Below are positions 26,342 to 34,568 of a DNA stretch of 64,000 nt, piece by piece. The notes beneath the pieces were generated by a model that worked only from the letters and a program-made list of their open reading frames with translations, was not told the origin of the DNA and made no database searches. Position 1 is the stretch's first letter, and every line of letters starts with the position of its first letter. The position numbers and the translations under genes are program-made. Origin of the DNA: Bacillus changyiensis (lineage in GTDB: Bacteria > Bacillota > Bacilli > Bacillales > Bacillaceae); NCBI RefSeq assembly GCF_027706145.1, contig NZ_JAQFWW010000001.1, forward strand, positions 186,001 through 250,000. Direction: 5' to 3'.

Positions 26342-26986
26342 ATGCGTAAAACCTCAATAAAAGAAGTCGTATTTCAGCATTTAAAAGATCATTTGTCAAT
26401 CTATTTATTTGTTTCTGTGCTATTTTTAATGGGTGTGATTTTCGGAGCCATCATTGTCAACAGTATGACAATCGGTCAAAAAGAAGATTTGTTTTATTAT
26501 TTAAATCAATTTTTTGGACATCTCTCAGAAGGTAAAGCGGCTAGTTCTAAGGAGATGTTTGTGCAAAGTTTACTGCATAATGCGAAGTATTTAGGGTTGA
26601 TGTGGATTCTTGGAATTTCGATTATCGGGTTGCCCATCATTTTTATTATGGTTTTTTTAAAAGGAATTGTTGTTGGTTTTACAGTCGGTTTTTTAGTGAA
26701 TCAAATGGGAATCAACGGGTTTTTTCTGTCGATTGTGTCCGTGCTTCCACAAAATATCCTGTTAATTCCTGCTTATTTGATGGTAGGCACATGTGCGATC
26801 GCATTTTCTCTAAAACTAATCAGACAATTGTTTGTCAAACGAGGTATCAATGAAGCCCCTGTTCAATGGTTTGGGAGGTATGTGATAGTGCTTGGTTTGA
26901 TACTTATCATGGCACTGATCTCTTCTTTCTTTGAAGCATGTCTTTCTCCATTATTAATTGAAAAATTAATGAGCATGTTCAAATGA
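26342..26986 (+). CDS. spoIIM: stage II sporulation protein M
   Basis: 214-residue membrane protein with about five helices, part of the SpoIIDMP complex that dissolves septal peptidoglycan and drives engulfment of the forespore. Seen: [39 protein letters not shown] start, [24 protein letters not shown] in the middle. ATG 26342 with GGGAGGAAGG upstream gives exactly the B. subtilis length. Sigma-E control is known for the family; I did not identify the promoter. fur follows, as in B. subtilis. Confidence 0.94.
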   Translation: MRKTSIKEVVFQHLKDHLSIYLFVSVLFLMGVIFGAIIVNSMTIGQKEDLFYYLNQFFGHLSEGKAASSKEMFVQSLLHNAKYLGLMWILGISIIGLPIIFIMVFLKGIVVGFTVGFLVNQMGINGFFLSIVSVLPQNILLIPAYLMVGTCAIAFSLKLIRQLFVKRGINEAPVQWFGRYVIVLGLILIMALISSFFEACLSPLLIEKLMSMFK

Positions 26987-27026
26987 TTAAAATCATTATT
27001 AAAAGATACTCATTTTATTTATCAAT

Positions 27027-27041
27027 TTATAATGGTTATAG
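27027..27041 (+). promoter_or_regulatory. PerR box before fur
   Basis: TTATAATGGTTATAG matches the PerR consensus TTATAATNATTATAA at 13 of 15 positions, 61 bases before the fur start. B. subtilis fur is a PerR target, so peroxide-sensing control of fur is likely kept. Confidence 0.8.
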
Positions 27042-27101
27042 TTGTTTCTCCTACGTTCGTTTTGTTATAATAGGCTAGTAATGGCGTAGGAGGGAAAGTT
27101 A

Positions 27102-27551
27102 ATGGAAAACCGGATTGATCGAATAAAAAAACAATTGCATTCTTCCAGTTATAAACTTACTCCTCAACGTGAGGCTACTGTAAGGGTGCTACTTGAAAAT
27201 GAGGAAGACCATTTAAGTGCAGAAGATGTATACCTCCTCGTGAAAGAGAAATCTCCTGAGATTGGTCTTGCAACTGTATATCGAACTCTTGAATTATTAA
27301 CTGAATTAAAAGTAGTGGATAAAATCAATTTTGGTGATGGTGTGTCAAGATATGATCTTCGTAAAGAAGGAGCTGCTCATTTTCATCACCATCTGGTCTG
27401 TATGGACTGCGGATCAGTTGTTGAGATTGAAGAGGACTTGCTAGAAGATGTGGAAGCCATCATTGAAAAAGATTGGAAATTTAAAATTAAAGATCACAGG
27501 CTGACCTTTCATGGCATTTGTCATAACTGCCAAGAAAAACAAGCGGAGTAG
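27102..27551 (+). CDS. fur: ferric uptake regulator Fur
   Basis: 149-residue iron-responsive repressor. Seen: winged helix with SYKLTPQREATVRVL and ATVYRTLELLTELKVV (recognition helix), the regulatory metal site HFHHHLVC, and two Cys pairs CMDCG and CHNC forming the structural zinc site. The spacing is that of Fur, and the length equals the B. subtilis protein. ATG 27102 follows GGAGGGAAAG. Preceded by a PerR box and by spoIIM; followed by a terminator and then the rap insertion instead of yqzK. Confidence 0.95.
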   Translation: MENRIDRIKKQLHSSSYKLTPQREATVRVLLENEEDHLSAEDVYLLVKEKSPEIGLATVYRTLELLTELKVVDKINFGDGVSRYDLRKEGAAHFHHHLVCMDCGSVVEIEEDLLEDVEAIIEKDWKFKIKDHRLTFHGICHNCQEKQAE

Positions 27552-27556
27552 ACCCG

Positions 27557-27587
27557 GAACCCTTTCATTTTTTGAAGGGTTCTTTCT
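27557..27587 (+). terminator. terminator after fur
   Basis: GAACCCTTTCA (27557-27567) pairs with TGAAGGGTTC (27573-27582), then TTTCTT. Confidence 0.85.
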
Positions 27588-27657
27588 TAAGTATGAAGAA
27601 TTCAATAGCTTTAAAAACCCTAGTATAATTGGGGGTGTCTAGTAAGTCGATTTTTGA

Positions 27658-27930
27658 CTATTTGATCGCCCTGTTTACGTTTAACAAATGATGATATGGC
27701 AGCAATCTTGAATCATAACCTTTAACAGTTTGCTCTTTTCGGACAAGCCCCCATGCTCACAAATATCCAATACAGACGGCCATTATGATCCAACAGTCAA
27801 CAACCAAAAACTCTTTAATGTTATCTAGCCCTCCGAGACTTGCTATTTTTAAGTGTCTGAAGTTGCTCTATAAGGTTTTCATAAATTATTTTTCGTTGAA
27901 TGGCTGCTTTAATTAAAAGTACTGGTTTCA
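27658..27930 (-). pseudogene. decayed coding remnant between fur and rap
   Basis: Unrecognised. On the reverse strand one frame encodes KPVLLIKAAIQRKIIYENL..LQTLKNSKS and ends; shifting frame near 27820 gives LGGLDNIKEFLVVDCWIIMAVCIGYL, a TGA, then AWGLVRKEQTVKGYDSRL..YHHLLNVNRAIK to a stop at 27658. The amino-acid texture looks like protein and includes one possible membrane helix, with at least one frameshift and one nonsense codon. I cannot assign a family. Confidence 0.4.
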
Positions 27931-28030
27931 AAGACTTTTAACTGAACTGTTCTAAGAAAATCATTAAAACATTGAAAATAATGCTTTACTTTGTGAAGTG
28001 GATGTTTTTGATAAATATAACGATATATGG

Positions 28031-28046
28031 TTGCGGAAGGCCGGAT
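28031..28046 (+). promoter_or_regulatory. ComA box before rap1
   Basis: TTGCGGAAGGCCGGAT matches the ComA box TTGCGG-N4-CCGCAA with a perfect left half and four of six right-half bases. It lies about 80 bases before the rap start. ComA~P activates several B. subtilis rap-phr operons, so quorum control of this pair is likely. Confidence 0.7.
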
Positions 28047-28126
28047 TATTGTATAGAATATTTAAGATAAAGTAGAATATTCTAATTATTTTCAAAAAAA
28101 ATATTTAAAAAGGGGGGGGAAAGTGA

Positions 28127-29251
28127 GTGGAAGTTATTCCTTATGATCTAGTCGCAACAAAAATGAATTTTTGGTATACCTCACTAAAGAACAATTGGAT
28201 AGGAAAAGCCGAGGAAACCAAAAAGGAAGTCAAACAATTGCTTGATAATATGGAAGAGAATCAGGATGCTCTTATCTATTACTCGCTGTTAGAATTTCGG
28301 CATAAACTCCAGTTTGACTTTTTATCTGCTAGTTCTGGAGGGAGTCTTGAAGAACGATTTGAGAAGTTTAGAGAGATTAGAAAGAAGAAGAAATTAGAGG
28401 GTATGCTTGATTACTATTATCATTTTTTCACAGGGATGTACTATTTCAGGCAAAGAGAATTAATACATGCATTAGATTTTTACAGAAAAGCCGAGCTACA
28501 ACTTAATTCTTTTCGTTGCGATGAATTAGAAAAAGCTGAGTATTATTACAAAGCATCAGAAGTTTATTATTATATGAAACAGACTTTCTTTTCAATGAAT
28601 TATGCTAACAATGCATACAGAATTTATCACGATCATGAAAGTTATGGTGAACGTAGAGTTCAGTGTCAATTTATTCTTTCTGGAAATCTAATCGACCGAA
28701 TGTGTCACGAAAAAGCCTTAGACAATTTACATAACGCCCTTGATGAATCAAACAACCTCGGCTCAGGACATTTAATTGGATCATCACACGTTAACCTTGG
28801 AATATGTTATAACGAACTTGAAGAAATTGATAAATCAAGCGATCATCTACAGAAAGCCCTTAAAGTATATAAAGAAGAAAAAAACCCCTTTGAATTAAAA
28901 GCATTATTTAATTTGGCTCATGTTAAAATAAAGCAAGCTGAATTAAATAAGGCATTGGATTTATATCTAGAAGGTATAGAATTAGCTAGGAAGTATGAAA
29001 AATTTGATGATTTTGCAAAATTAGAGTTACTTAAAGGGCTGTACTTTGACTATGACATGGACTTATTGCGGAAATCGTTTAAGTTTTTCAAGGAAAAAGG
29101 TATGTATGCGGACATGGAAGAATACAGTGTTCTTGCTGCAGAAACCTTGGCAGAAAAAGAAAAAGTTCACGATTCTATAGAATTTTATCGTGTTTCAGTT
29201 GAAGCAAGAAGACTTATAAAAAGGAGTGGAATAATTCATCATGAAGACTAA
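28127..29251 (+). CDS. Rap-type response-regulator phosphatase/inhibitor (rap1)
   Basis: 374-residue Rap protein: short N-terminal helical bundle (VIPYDLVATKMNFWY is the family opening) and a C-terminal array of about six to seven TPR helices (for example HALDFYRKAELQL, LIGSSHVNLGICYNEL, FELKALFNLAHVKI). Raps bind and dephosphorylate Spo0F or block ComA, and are switched off by their Phr pentapeptide. GTG 28127 follows a G-rich site. Its end overlaps the phr1 start by 11 bases. Which regulator it targets cannot be read from sequence. It lies in an insertion between fur and yqzK, with a frameshifted paralogue at 50207-51363. Confidence 0.92.
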   Translation: MEVIPYDLVATKMNFWYTSLKNNWIGKAEETKKEVKQLLDNMEENQDALIYYSLLEFRHKLQFDFLSASSGGSLEERFEKFREIRKKKKLEGMLDYYYHFFTGMYYFRQRELIHALDFYRKAELQLNSFRCDELEKAEYYYKASEVYYYMKQTFFSMNYANNAYRIYHDHESYGERRVQCQFILSGNLIDRMCHEKALDNLHNALDESNNLGSGHLIGSSHVNLGICYNELEEIDKSSDHLQKALKVYKEEKNPFELKALFNLAHVKIKQAELNKALDLYLEGIELARKYEKFDDFAKLELLKGLYFDYDMDLLRKSFKFFKEKGMYADMEEYSVLAAETLAEKEKVHDSIEFYRVSVEARRLIKRSGIIHHED

Positions 29252-29360
29252 ATTTTTAATTTGTGCTACAGTGATAATAGGTATAGTAGGATTGTTCAGT
29301 TACCAATCTGTTCAAGCCAATAACTCATCTTATAAGATTGCTGATAGAGTAGCAGCTTAA
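29241..29360 (+). CDS. Phr signalling pre-peptide (phr1)
   Basis: 39-residue secreted pre-pro-peptide: positively charged start MKTKF, hydrophobic core LICATVIIGIVGLFSY, likely signal cleavage near VQA, and a C-terminal end ADRVAA. The mature signal is probably a pentapeptide from the end such as DRVAA or ADRVA, close to PhrI (DRVGA) of B. subtilis. ATG 29241 overlaps the end of rap1, the normal rap-phr arrangement, with AAAAGGAGTGG upstream. Exported, trimmed outside, and re-imported by Opp to inhibit Rap1. Confidence 0.85.
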   Translation: MKTKFLICATVIIGIVGLFSYQSVQANNSSYKIADRVAA

Positions 29361-29455
29361 ATAGCGCAAATATTATATGTGTGTCTTTTAACTGTGAGAT
29401 TTTGAGTGTTCAATCACTTTCAATTCTGATCCGTTTAAATCGTCCATATGATAAA

Positions 29456-29487
29456 TGAAGCCCAACTCTTATGAGAAGGGTTTTTTT
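29456..29487 (+). repeat. 32-bp direct repeat with terminator, copy A
   Basis: TGAAGCCCAACTCTTATGAG then AAGGGTTTTTTT; identical over 32 bases to 31024-31055. It contains a small stem CCC..CTC/GAG..GGG with a T7 tail, so it can end the rap1-phr1 transcript. The two copies bracket the MFS gene. Confidence 0.85.
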
Positions 29488-29647
29488 GTATCCTGTTTAA
29501 ATAGCTTGCCAAACAACGAGGTCTGAATTTATGTATCTTTTCAATAGTTGTTAGATTGGATTTTAAAAAATAAACCAATTTATTAACTTTATGTTAAAAT
29601 TATTCATATTATCTTTATATTGTTATATACAGAAAGGACTTGTGATG

Positions 29648-30916
29648 ATGGGTAATTTATATGAGCCATTAAGTGTTTGGAAAAAGAATTTCACATTTCT
29701 CTTTTTTTCTAAGGTCATCAAAATCTCGGCTGATAGCTTTGCATTCTACTCGATTTTGTGGTTTTTAATTTTTAGTGGAAAAGGAGCAATTGGCACGTCT
29801 TTATTACTTGCTGTTACCTTTCTTCCTGAAGCTTTGTTGGGACCGGTGACAGGACCTCTAATGAAAAGAAGTAATTTGAAATTTTGGATGTATTTCTCTG
29901 ACTTAACAAGAGCAGTGATTGTTCTCTCGATTCCAATTAGTTATTTTAACGGCTTCTCACCTATGTGGTTTATTATGAGCCTCATGGTCATCTATTCAGC
30001 AACAGGAGCAACATATCATCCTGCATCAATTACCCTCATTCCACAAATTGTTCATCCAAAGTTCATGCAAAAAGCGAATGCGATTCTCCAGTCTTCCTCG
30101 GAAATTGTGAAGCTTGGGACTGTTACACTGTGTGGGTTTCTTCTGACTTTAATCGGTCCAGCACCGATAATGATCGTTTCTTTTATACTTTATATGATCT
30201 CTGGCATTTTTGTTCTTTATATCAAGTATCAAATAAAACAGCAATCTATTGAACATGAAACTGAGAAAAAAAGAGGTACATATAAGGAAAGATTAAAAAG
30301 GGGGTTCACTTTAGTTAGGCATCATAATATTTTATTTCCTTTAGCTATCTACTGTCTTTTTATGAATTTAGCAGCTGCTCCTTGGGAAGCGCTATCGGCA
30401 GTCTATATATCAGAAGATTTAAATGGGACACCATTTATTCACTCACTTTTGAAGGCTACAACAACCACAGGAGCTTTTTTGCTCGGGTTTATTCTTGCTA
30501 AGGTGAAGATTACTAGGTACGGACTCCTCTTTATAATAGCGGGAATGATTGAAGGGACAGCTTATTTTACAACAGGACTATTTACAATTTTACCACTTGT
30601 CTTCCTTGCAGCTTTTGCATTCGGTGCAGCATTAAGTTCAATTAATGTTCCAGAATACACAATTATTCAAAAATCTGTAGATGGAGATGATCAGCCGCAA
30701 GTATTTGCTGTCATACAGATGATTGGACGTTGTGCTTTTCCACTAGGTTCAATTATCTCTGGGTATGCAGCAGTCACATTTGGAGCTGGTAAGGTGATTG
30801 CGGTAGGTGGTTTAATTGAACTTCTCGCAGGTCTTGGAATTTTGTTGTTCACACAGCTGGCAAAGGCTCAAGAATCAGATCTTATCAAGGAAAAAAAGTC
30901 AAGTGCTGAAATGTAA
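29648..30916 (+). CDS. MFS exporter next to rap1-phr1
   Basis: 422-residue membrane protein with twelve predicted helices, of the DHA3/Mef-type branch of the MFS: KNFTFLFFSKVIKISADSFAFYSILWFL at the front, LPEALLGPVTGPLMKR in the loop after helix 2, SATGATYHPASITLIPQIV, and LNGTPFIHSLLKATTTTGAFLLGF in the second half. Such proteins export macrolides, peptides or lipids. AAAGGA precedes ATG 29648 (29645 possible). Bracketed by identical 32-bp repeats. A close paralogue, frameshifted, lies on the reverse strand beside the second rap. Substrate unknown. Confidence 0.88.
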   Translation: MGNLYEPLSVWKKNFTFLFFSKVIKISADSFAFYSILWFLIFSGKGAIGTSLLLAVTFLPEALLGPVTGPLMKRSNLKFWMYFSDLTRAVIVLSIPISYFNGFSPMWFIMSLMVIYSATGATYHPASITLIPQIVHPKFMQKANAILQSSSEIVKLGTVTLCGFLLTLIGPAPIMIVSFILYMISGIFVLYIKYQIKQQSIEHETEKKRGTYKERLKRGFTLVRHHNILFPLAIYCLFMNLAAAPWEALSAVYISEDLNGTPFIHSLLKATTTTGAFLLGFILAKVKITRYGLLFIIAGMIEGTAYFTTGLFTILPLVFLAAFAFGAALSSINVPEYTIIQKSVDGDDQPQVFAVIQMIGRCAFPLGSIISGYAAVTFGAGKVIAVGGLIELLAGLGILLFTQLAKAQESDLIKEKKSSAEM

Positions 30917-31023
30917 AGTTCACCGACTGTTTATTGGAAAAAGGAATCCGGTTTTTGGAGATATTTTGATGACACAATTTAATTTCGGTAGCAAGTATAT
31001 TATTATAGATCTTGAAAAACAAG

Positions 31024-31055
31024 TGAAGCCCAACTCTTATGAGAAGGGTTTTTTT
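31024..31055 (+). repeat. 32-bp direct repeat with terminator, copy B
   Basis: Identical to 29456-29487, about 110 bases after the MFS stop, where it can serve as its terminator. Direct repetition on both sides of one gene suggests duplication or insertion of a gene-plus-terminator unit. Confidence 0.85.
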
Positions 31056-31227
31056 CATTAGACTTATCATGCAGCACGACGAGCAACACGTTTTTCCAAG
31101 TTGCTACTCATTTTTCCTACGTCCCTTTGTAGTGTTGGTTTTCATAACCCTCCCAAATCAATGGGGGAAATACGTAAATCTACAATGCATACAGTTTATC
31201 AGCGTTTCTATGGTTTTTGTCAATGCT

Positions 31228-31252
31228 ATATAAAGCGTATTTCGCTTTATAT
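31228..31252. promoter_or_regulatory. inverted-repeat operator candidate before the M20 gene
   Basis: ATATAAAGCG (31228-31237) and CGCTTTATAT (31243-31252) form a perfect 10-bp palindrome with a 5-base centre, 44 bases before the M20 amidohydrolase start. Good candidate operator for the TrmB-type regulator encoded downstream; binding is inferred. The rest of 31056-31227 shows no gene. Confidence 0.55.
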
Positions 31253-31295
31253 GATAGAATAAAAAGATCAATATACTAGAAAAAAAGGTGAGATG

Positions 31296-32549
31296 ATGAA
31301 TGTTATTGAATTGCGCCGTGATTTTCATCGACATCCAGAGGTAGGATTTACTGAATTCCGTACGGCGAGTAAGATTGTTGGAATCCTGCAATCTTTAGGC
31401 TATCAAGTATTATATGGTGATGATGCAATGGAAGCTGATGTCCGTTTTGGCGTTCCTTCAGAACAAGTGTTAAAAGATACATATGAAAACGCTGTAAATG
31501 ATCTAGATGAACAGGCTGGCCTTTCAAGGATGAAAGGGGGGATAACAGCGATTGTCGGTATTTTGCAGGGGCATGTTGAAGGACCGACAGTTGCTTATCG
31601 ATTTGATATCGATGCTCTGCCTGTCCCAGAAAGTGATGAGATTGATCATGCTCCTGCACAGTTACATTTTCGTTCACACCACCAAGGTGTCATGCATGCT
31701 TGTGGACATGATGGACATACTGCAATTGGCTTAGCATTTGCTGAAAATATGGCAGATAAAAATTTTGCAGGAACATTAAAACTGATTTTTCAACCTGCTG
31801 AAGAGGGTGGCCGTGGAGCATACGCGATGGTGAAAAAAGAAGTCGTTGATGATGTTGACCGTCTCTTCTGTTTTCATCTTGGCATGGGGCTTCCTTCAGG
31901 GGAGATCAGTGCCGGTGTTGTCGATTTTCTTGCTTCAACAAAATTGAAGGCGTTTTTTAAAGGTATACCATCACATGCAGGGTGTGCCCCTGAACAAGGT
32001 CGGCATGCATTAGTAGGTGCAGCAACAGCACTTTTAAATATTCAAGCATTACCACGCTACAGCACTGCCGCTACACGAATTAATGTAGGGACACTGCATG
32101 GGGGAAACTCTGTCAATATTATTCCCGCTTATGCTGAAATGGAATTGGAGACTCGTTCTACCTCTCTTGAGGTGAATGAAGAATTAGAACAACGCGTTCG
32201 CAAAATCATTGAACATAGTGCCATGATGCACGATTTAGAGTATGGCATTGAAGTGATTGGTAAAACAACGATTGCTCATTGTGATTCAGACATGATGACA
32301 TTAGTAGAAGAAGAAGCTGAATCAATGGCAGACATTAAACATGTAAGGAAATATCACTCGTTTGGTGCTGGAGAAGATGCTACATTTTTCATGAACCGTG
32401 TTCAAAAAATGGGTGGTCAAGCAACTTATATGGTGATTGGCTCTTCGCTAAAGGCACCACATCACCATGAAAAATTTGATCTTGATGAAGAGGTTCTGCC
32501 TGTTGCTGTTCAGCTTCTCACACGACTGGCCAAAAGAACGCTTCAATAA
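31296..32549 (+). CDS. M20-family amidohydrolase/peptidase (AbgA-like)
   Basis: 417-residue dinuclear-zinc hydrolase. Seen: RRDFHRHPEVGFTEFRTA, YRFDIDALPV, the metal ligands in HACGHDGHTA, the catalytic EEGG in QPAEEGGRGA, HLGMGLPSGE, a lid/dimerisation domain around SHAGCAPEQGRHAL, and GAGEDATFF with HHHEKFD at the end. The long insert at residues 50-85 before the first metal motif is typical of aminobenzoyl-glutamate utilisation subunit A rather than of amino-acid aminoacylases. Natural substrate unclear. ATG 31296 with AAGGTG upstream. The TrmB-type gene follows 15 bases later, probably the same transcript. Confidence 0.87.
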   Translation: MNVIELRRDFHRHPEVGFTEFRTASKIVGILQSLGYQVLYGDDAMEADVRFGVPSEQVLKDTYENAVNDLDEQAGLSRMKGGITAIVGILQGHVEGPTVAYRFDIDALPVPESDEIDHAPAQLHFRSHHQGVMHACGHDGHTAIGLAFAENMADKNFAGTLKLIFQPAEEGGRGAYAMVKKEVVDDVDRLFCFHLGMGLPSGEISAGVVDFLASTKLKAFFKGIPSHAGCAPEQGRHALVGAATALLNIQALPRYSTAATRINVGTLHGGNSVNIIPAYAEMELETRSTSLEVNEELEQRVRKIIEHSAMMHDLEYGIEVIGKTTIAHCDSDMMTLVEEEAESMADIKHVRKYHSFGAGEDATFFMNRVQKMGGQATYMVIGSSLKAPHHHEKFDLDEEVLPVAVQLLTRLAKRTLQ

Positions 32550-32564
32550 AGGAAGGAGGGTATT

Positions 32565-33344
32565 ATGCAAGATATTGTTCAAACCATTCAATCATTAGGG
32601 TTTAGCCAATATGAAGCAAAGGCTTACCTTTCTTTAGTTCGCCAAGGGACGGCAAGTGCCTACCAAGTTAGTAAAGAATCAGGCATCCCTAGAGCGCGAA
32701 TATATGAAATTTTAAAAGGGCTTGAAGAAAAAGGTATTGTGATGAAAGAAGAAAAAAATGAAGGGATTCACTATTCATCATTACCAGTCGATGTATTTTT
32801 AGAATCTTTGCAAACAAGATGGAATCATACGTATCAATCATTAAGCCATACATTAAAATATTTAGAAAAAACTGAACCTGTAGTAGACAACAGGGTGATG
32901 ACACTCAAAGGGGAAAGCCATATTCTAGCTTTTTGTCGGACGCTATTAAAAAAGGCAGAAAAAAGAGTTGTTGTTTCTTTATGGGACAAGATGTATGAGA
33001 ATCTCGAACAAGAGTTAAAAGATACTGAGTGTGATTTAAAAGGGATTGTTTTTCAAAAGGAAAATCCACTTTCAGGGCTGGATACTCACCGAAAAACAAA
33101 CTATGTAGAAAATATTGGCGAGAACAAGTGGTTCATTTTGTCCATTGATGCACGGGAAATGATATACGGCCCTGCTCTTGAAGAAAGGGAAACAGCATTT
33201 TACACTGATGACCCCGTACATATCTATTTGTTGGAGAATTATATTTGGCATGATGTCCTTGTCAATCGGCTAGTTAAAAAAGAAAAAGATGATATTGAAA
33301 ATTGGATATCAAATGAAAGGGATATCTTTTTTCAGAACAAGTAA
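32565..33344 (+). CDS. TrmB-family transcriptional regulator
   Basis: 259-residue regulator: N-terminal winged helix (LGFSQYEAKAYLSLVRQGTASAYQVSKESGIPRARIYEILKGLEEKG is the TrmB DNA-binding domain, residues 10-60), a coiled segment, and a C-terminal TrmB effector domain related to phospholipase-D-like folds (KRVVVSLWDKMYENLEQEL). AAGGAAGGAGGG precedes ATG 32565. Located directly after the M20 gene, so it likely controls that gene or the TSUP permease. Effector unknown, and sugar binding should not be assumed. Confidence 0.85.
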   Translation: MQDIVQTIQSLGFSQYEAKAYLSLVRQGTASAYQVSKESGIPRARIYEILKGLEEKGIVMKEEKNEGIHYSSLPVDVFLESLQTRWNHTYQSLSHTLKYLEKTEPVVDNRVMTLKGESHILAFCRTLLKKAEKRVVVSLWDKMYENLEQELKDTECDLKGIVFQKENPLSGLDTHRKTNYVENIGENKWFILSIDAREMIYGPALEERETAFYTDDPVHIYLLENYIWHDVLVNRLVKKEKDDIENWISNERDIFFQNK

Positions 33345-33348
33345 GTCC

Positions 33349-33415
33349 TTTATCAACATAGTCAAGGGGGAATTGCGAGACTCCTGCGGGGTCTCGCAGA
33401 TCGCCCGCGTCACGA
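33349..33415 (+). repeat. palindromic intergenic repeat, copy 2 (shortened)
   Basis: Shares TTTATCAACAT, then AGGGGGAATTGCGAGAC and TCCTGCGGGG with copy 1 at 3700-3803. Here GCGAGAC (33374-33380) and GTCTCGC (33391-33397) make a compact perfect hairpin, so the element looks internally deleted. Located directly after the TrmB-type gene and may act as its terminator. Confidence 0.7.
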
Positions 33416-33695
33416 TTTTTGTTTATCCACAGACACCCCTTTTGAATAAAAGAGTGTCCACCTTTGCTCTTCGCTATTGAAACACTGTTTTATTTCACCA
33501 CCTTTAAACAAATACTTTCTCCGTTTCTCACCTCGCCACTTACACGATCTCTGGTAATGTGAAACTATTTTTAAATAGAATGGATCATACCAATCAAAGA
33601 TGCGAATGTTCAAAAAATACATTTACAGGTGAAGAAACTTTAGTTACTATTTGTGTAGTGACTAAAAATGAGTTGTGTAAAAAGGGGGTTTCCAA
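33416..33695. other. 280-base gap before the TSUP gene
   Basis: No gene seen. It holds one TTATCCACA at 33423-33431, identical to the DnaA-box consensus, but as a single site with no cluster, and AT-rich sequence up to the permease. A promoter for the permease is probably here, but I cannot fix it. Confidence 0.4.
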
Positions 33696-34466
33696 ATGGA
33701 GTACATCGATTTATCTACTCTTTTATTGCTGATGTGCTTTGGTTTTCTAGCAGCTTTTATTGATTCTGTCGTAGGAGGAGGCGGGTTGATTTCTATTCCA
33801 GCCTTATTATTTGTTGGGCTTCCACCCCAAGTAGCGATCGCTACTAACAAACTAGCTAGTACAATGGGAGCTTTGACAAGTACCATTACTTTTATTAGAT
33901 CAGGCAAAGTTCATTTCCAAGTCATTTCCAAACTATTTCCTTTGGTATTTGTGGGCTCTTTAGCAGGTGCTCTAACTGTCCATTTTATTTCGTCTGAATT
34001 GTTAAAACCGCTCGTTTTCATCCTGTTAATCATTGTGACAATCTATACGATATTTAAGAAAAACTGGGGAACTGAATCTACATATCGAAAACTTACAATA
34101 AAAAAATATATTCTATTTGCCACAATCATATGTTTAATTGGTTTTTACGACGGCTTTTTGGGAGCGGGCACTGGATCGTTTATGATGTTTGCTTTTCTCA
34201 TAATAGGGTTCGATTTTTTACAATCTGCAGGAAATGCGAAGTTTTTAAACTTTGGCAGTAATATCGCGGCATTGATCATGTTTATGTTTCTGGGGACAGT
34301 CAATTATTCATACGGTATTCCAATGGGATTGTCGATGATCTTGGGTGCTTTAGTCGGCTCCAATTTTGCGATCAAAAAGGGAGTCAACTATGTGAAAGTC
34401 CTATTTATTTTTGTGACCGTTTTATTAATAGGTAAAAATGTTGTCGACTATATTTATAAAGGCTGA
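33696..34466 (+). CDS. TauE/SafE (TSUP) family permease
   Basis: 256-residue membrane protein with about eight helices. Seen: the family's first repeat FLAAFIDSVVGGGGLISIPALL and the matching second repeat GFYDGFLGAGTGSFMMFAFL, both with the Gly-rich DG/DS-x-x-G-G-G core. TSUP proteins move sulfite, taurine-derived sulfonates or other organic acids. AAAAAGGGGG precedes ATG 33696. By place it may serve the M20/TrmB cluster, for example exporting or importing a product, but there is no direct sign. Last gene of the insertion before yqzK. Confidence 0.87.
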   Translation: MEYIDLSTLLLLMCFGFLAAFIDSVVGGGGLISIPALLFVGLPPQVAIATNKLASTMGALTSTITFIRSGKVHFQVISKLFPLVFVGSLAGALTVHFISSELLKPLVFILLIIVTIYTIFKKNWGTESTYRKLTIKKYILFATIICLIGFYDGFLGAGTGSFMMFAFLIIGFDFLQSAGNAKFLNFGSNIAALIMFMFLGTVNYSYGIPMGLSMILGALVGSNFAIKKGVNYVKVLFIFVTVLLIGKNVVDYIYKG

Positions 34467-34568
34467 CAGTTGTACATTGCCCAAGTTTTTTAACCTTCTT
34501 GCGTATAAAACTTGTCTCATTTGGCATAAGTTTTAATAATCGAATGAAAAGAAGGGGCTAAAATCGTG

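Noticed and set aside
28127..29360. Rap-phr pair as a phage AimR-AimP arbitrium system
   Set aside because: Length, N-terminal motif, TPR layout and overlapping Phr gene match Rap proteins; no helix-turn-helix as in AimR and no phage genes.
33423..33431. DnaA box TTATCCACA as a replication origin sign
   Set aside because: A single perfect 9-mer is expected by chance; no cluster of boxes, no AT-rich unwinding region and no dnaA/dnaN nearby.
27600..34500. Prophage or integrative element boundaries around the fur-yqzK insertion
   Set aside because: No integrase (the xerD downstream is the core RipX), no phage genes, no direct repeats at the ends and no tRNA; only the accessory gene content supports transfer.
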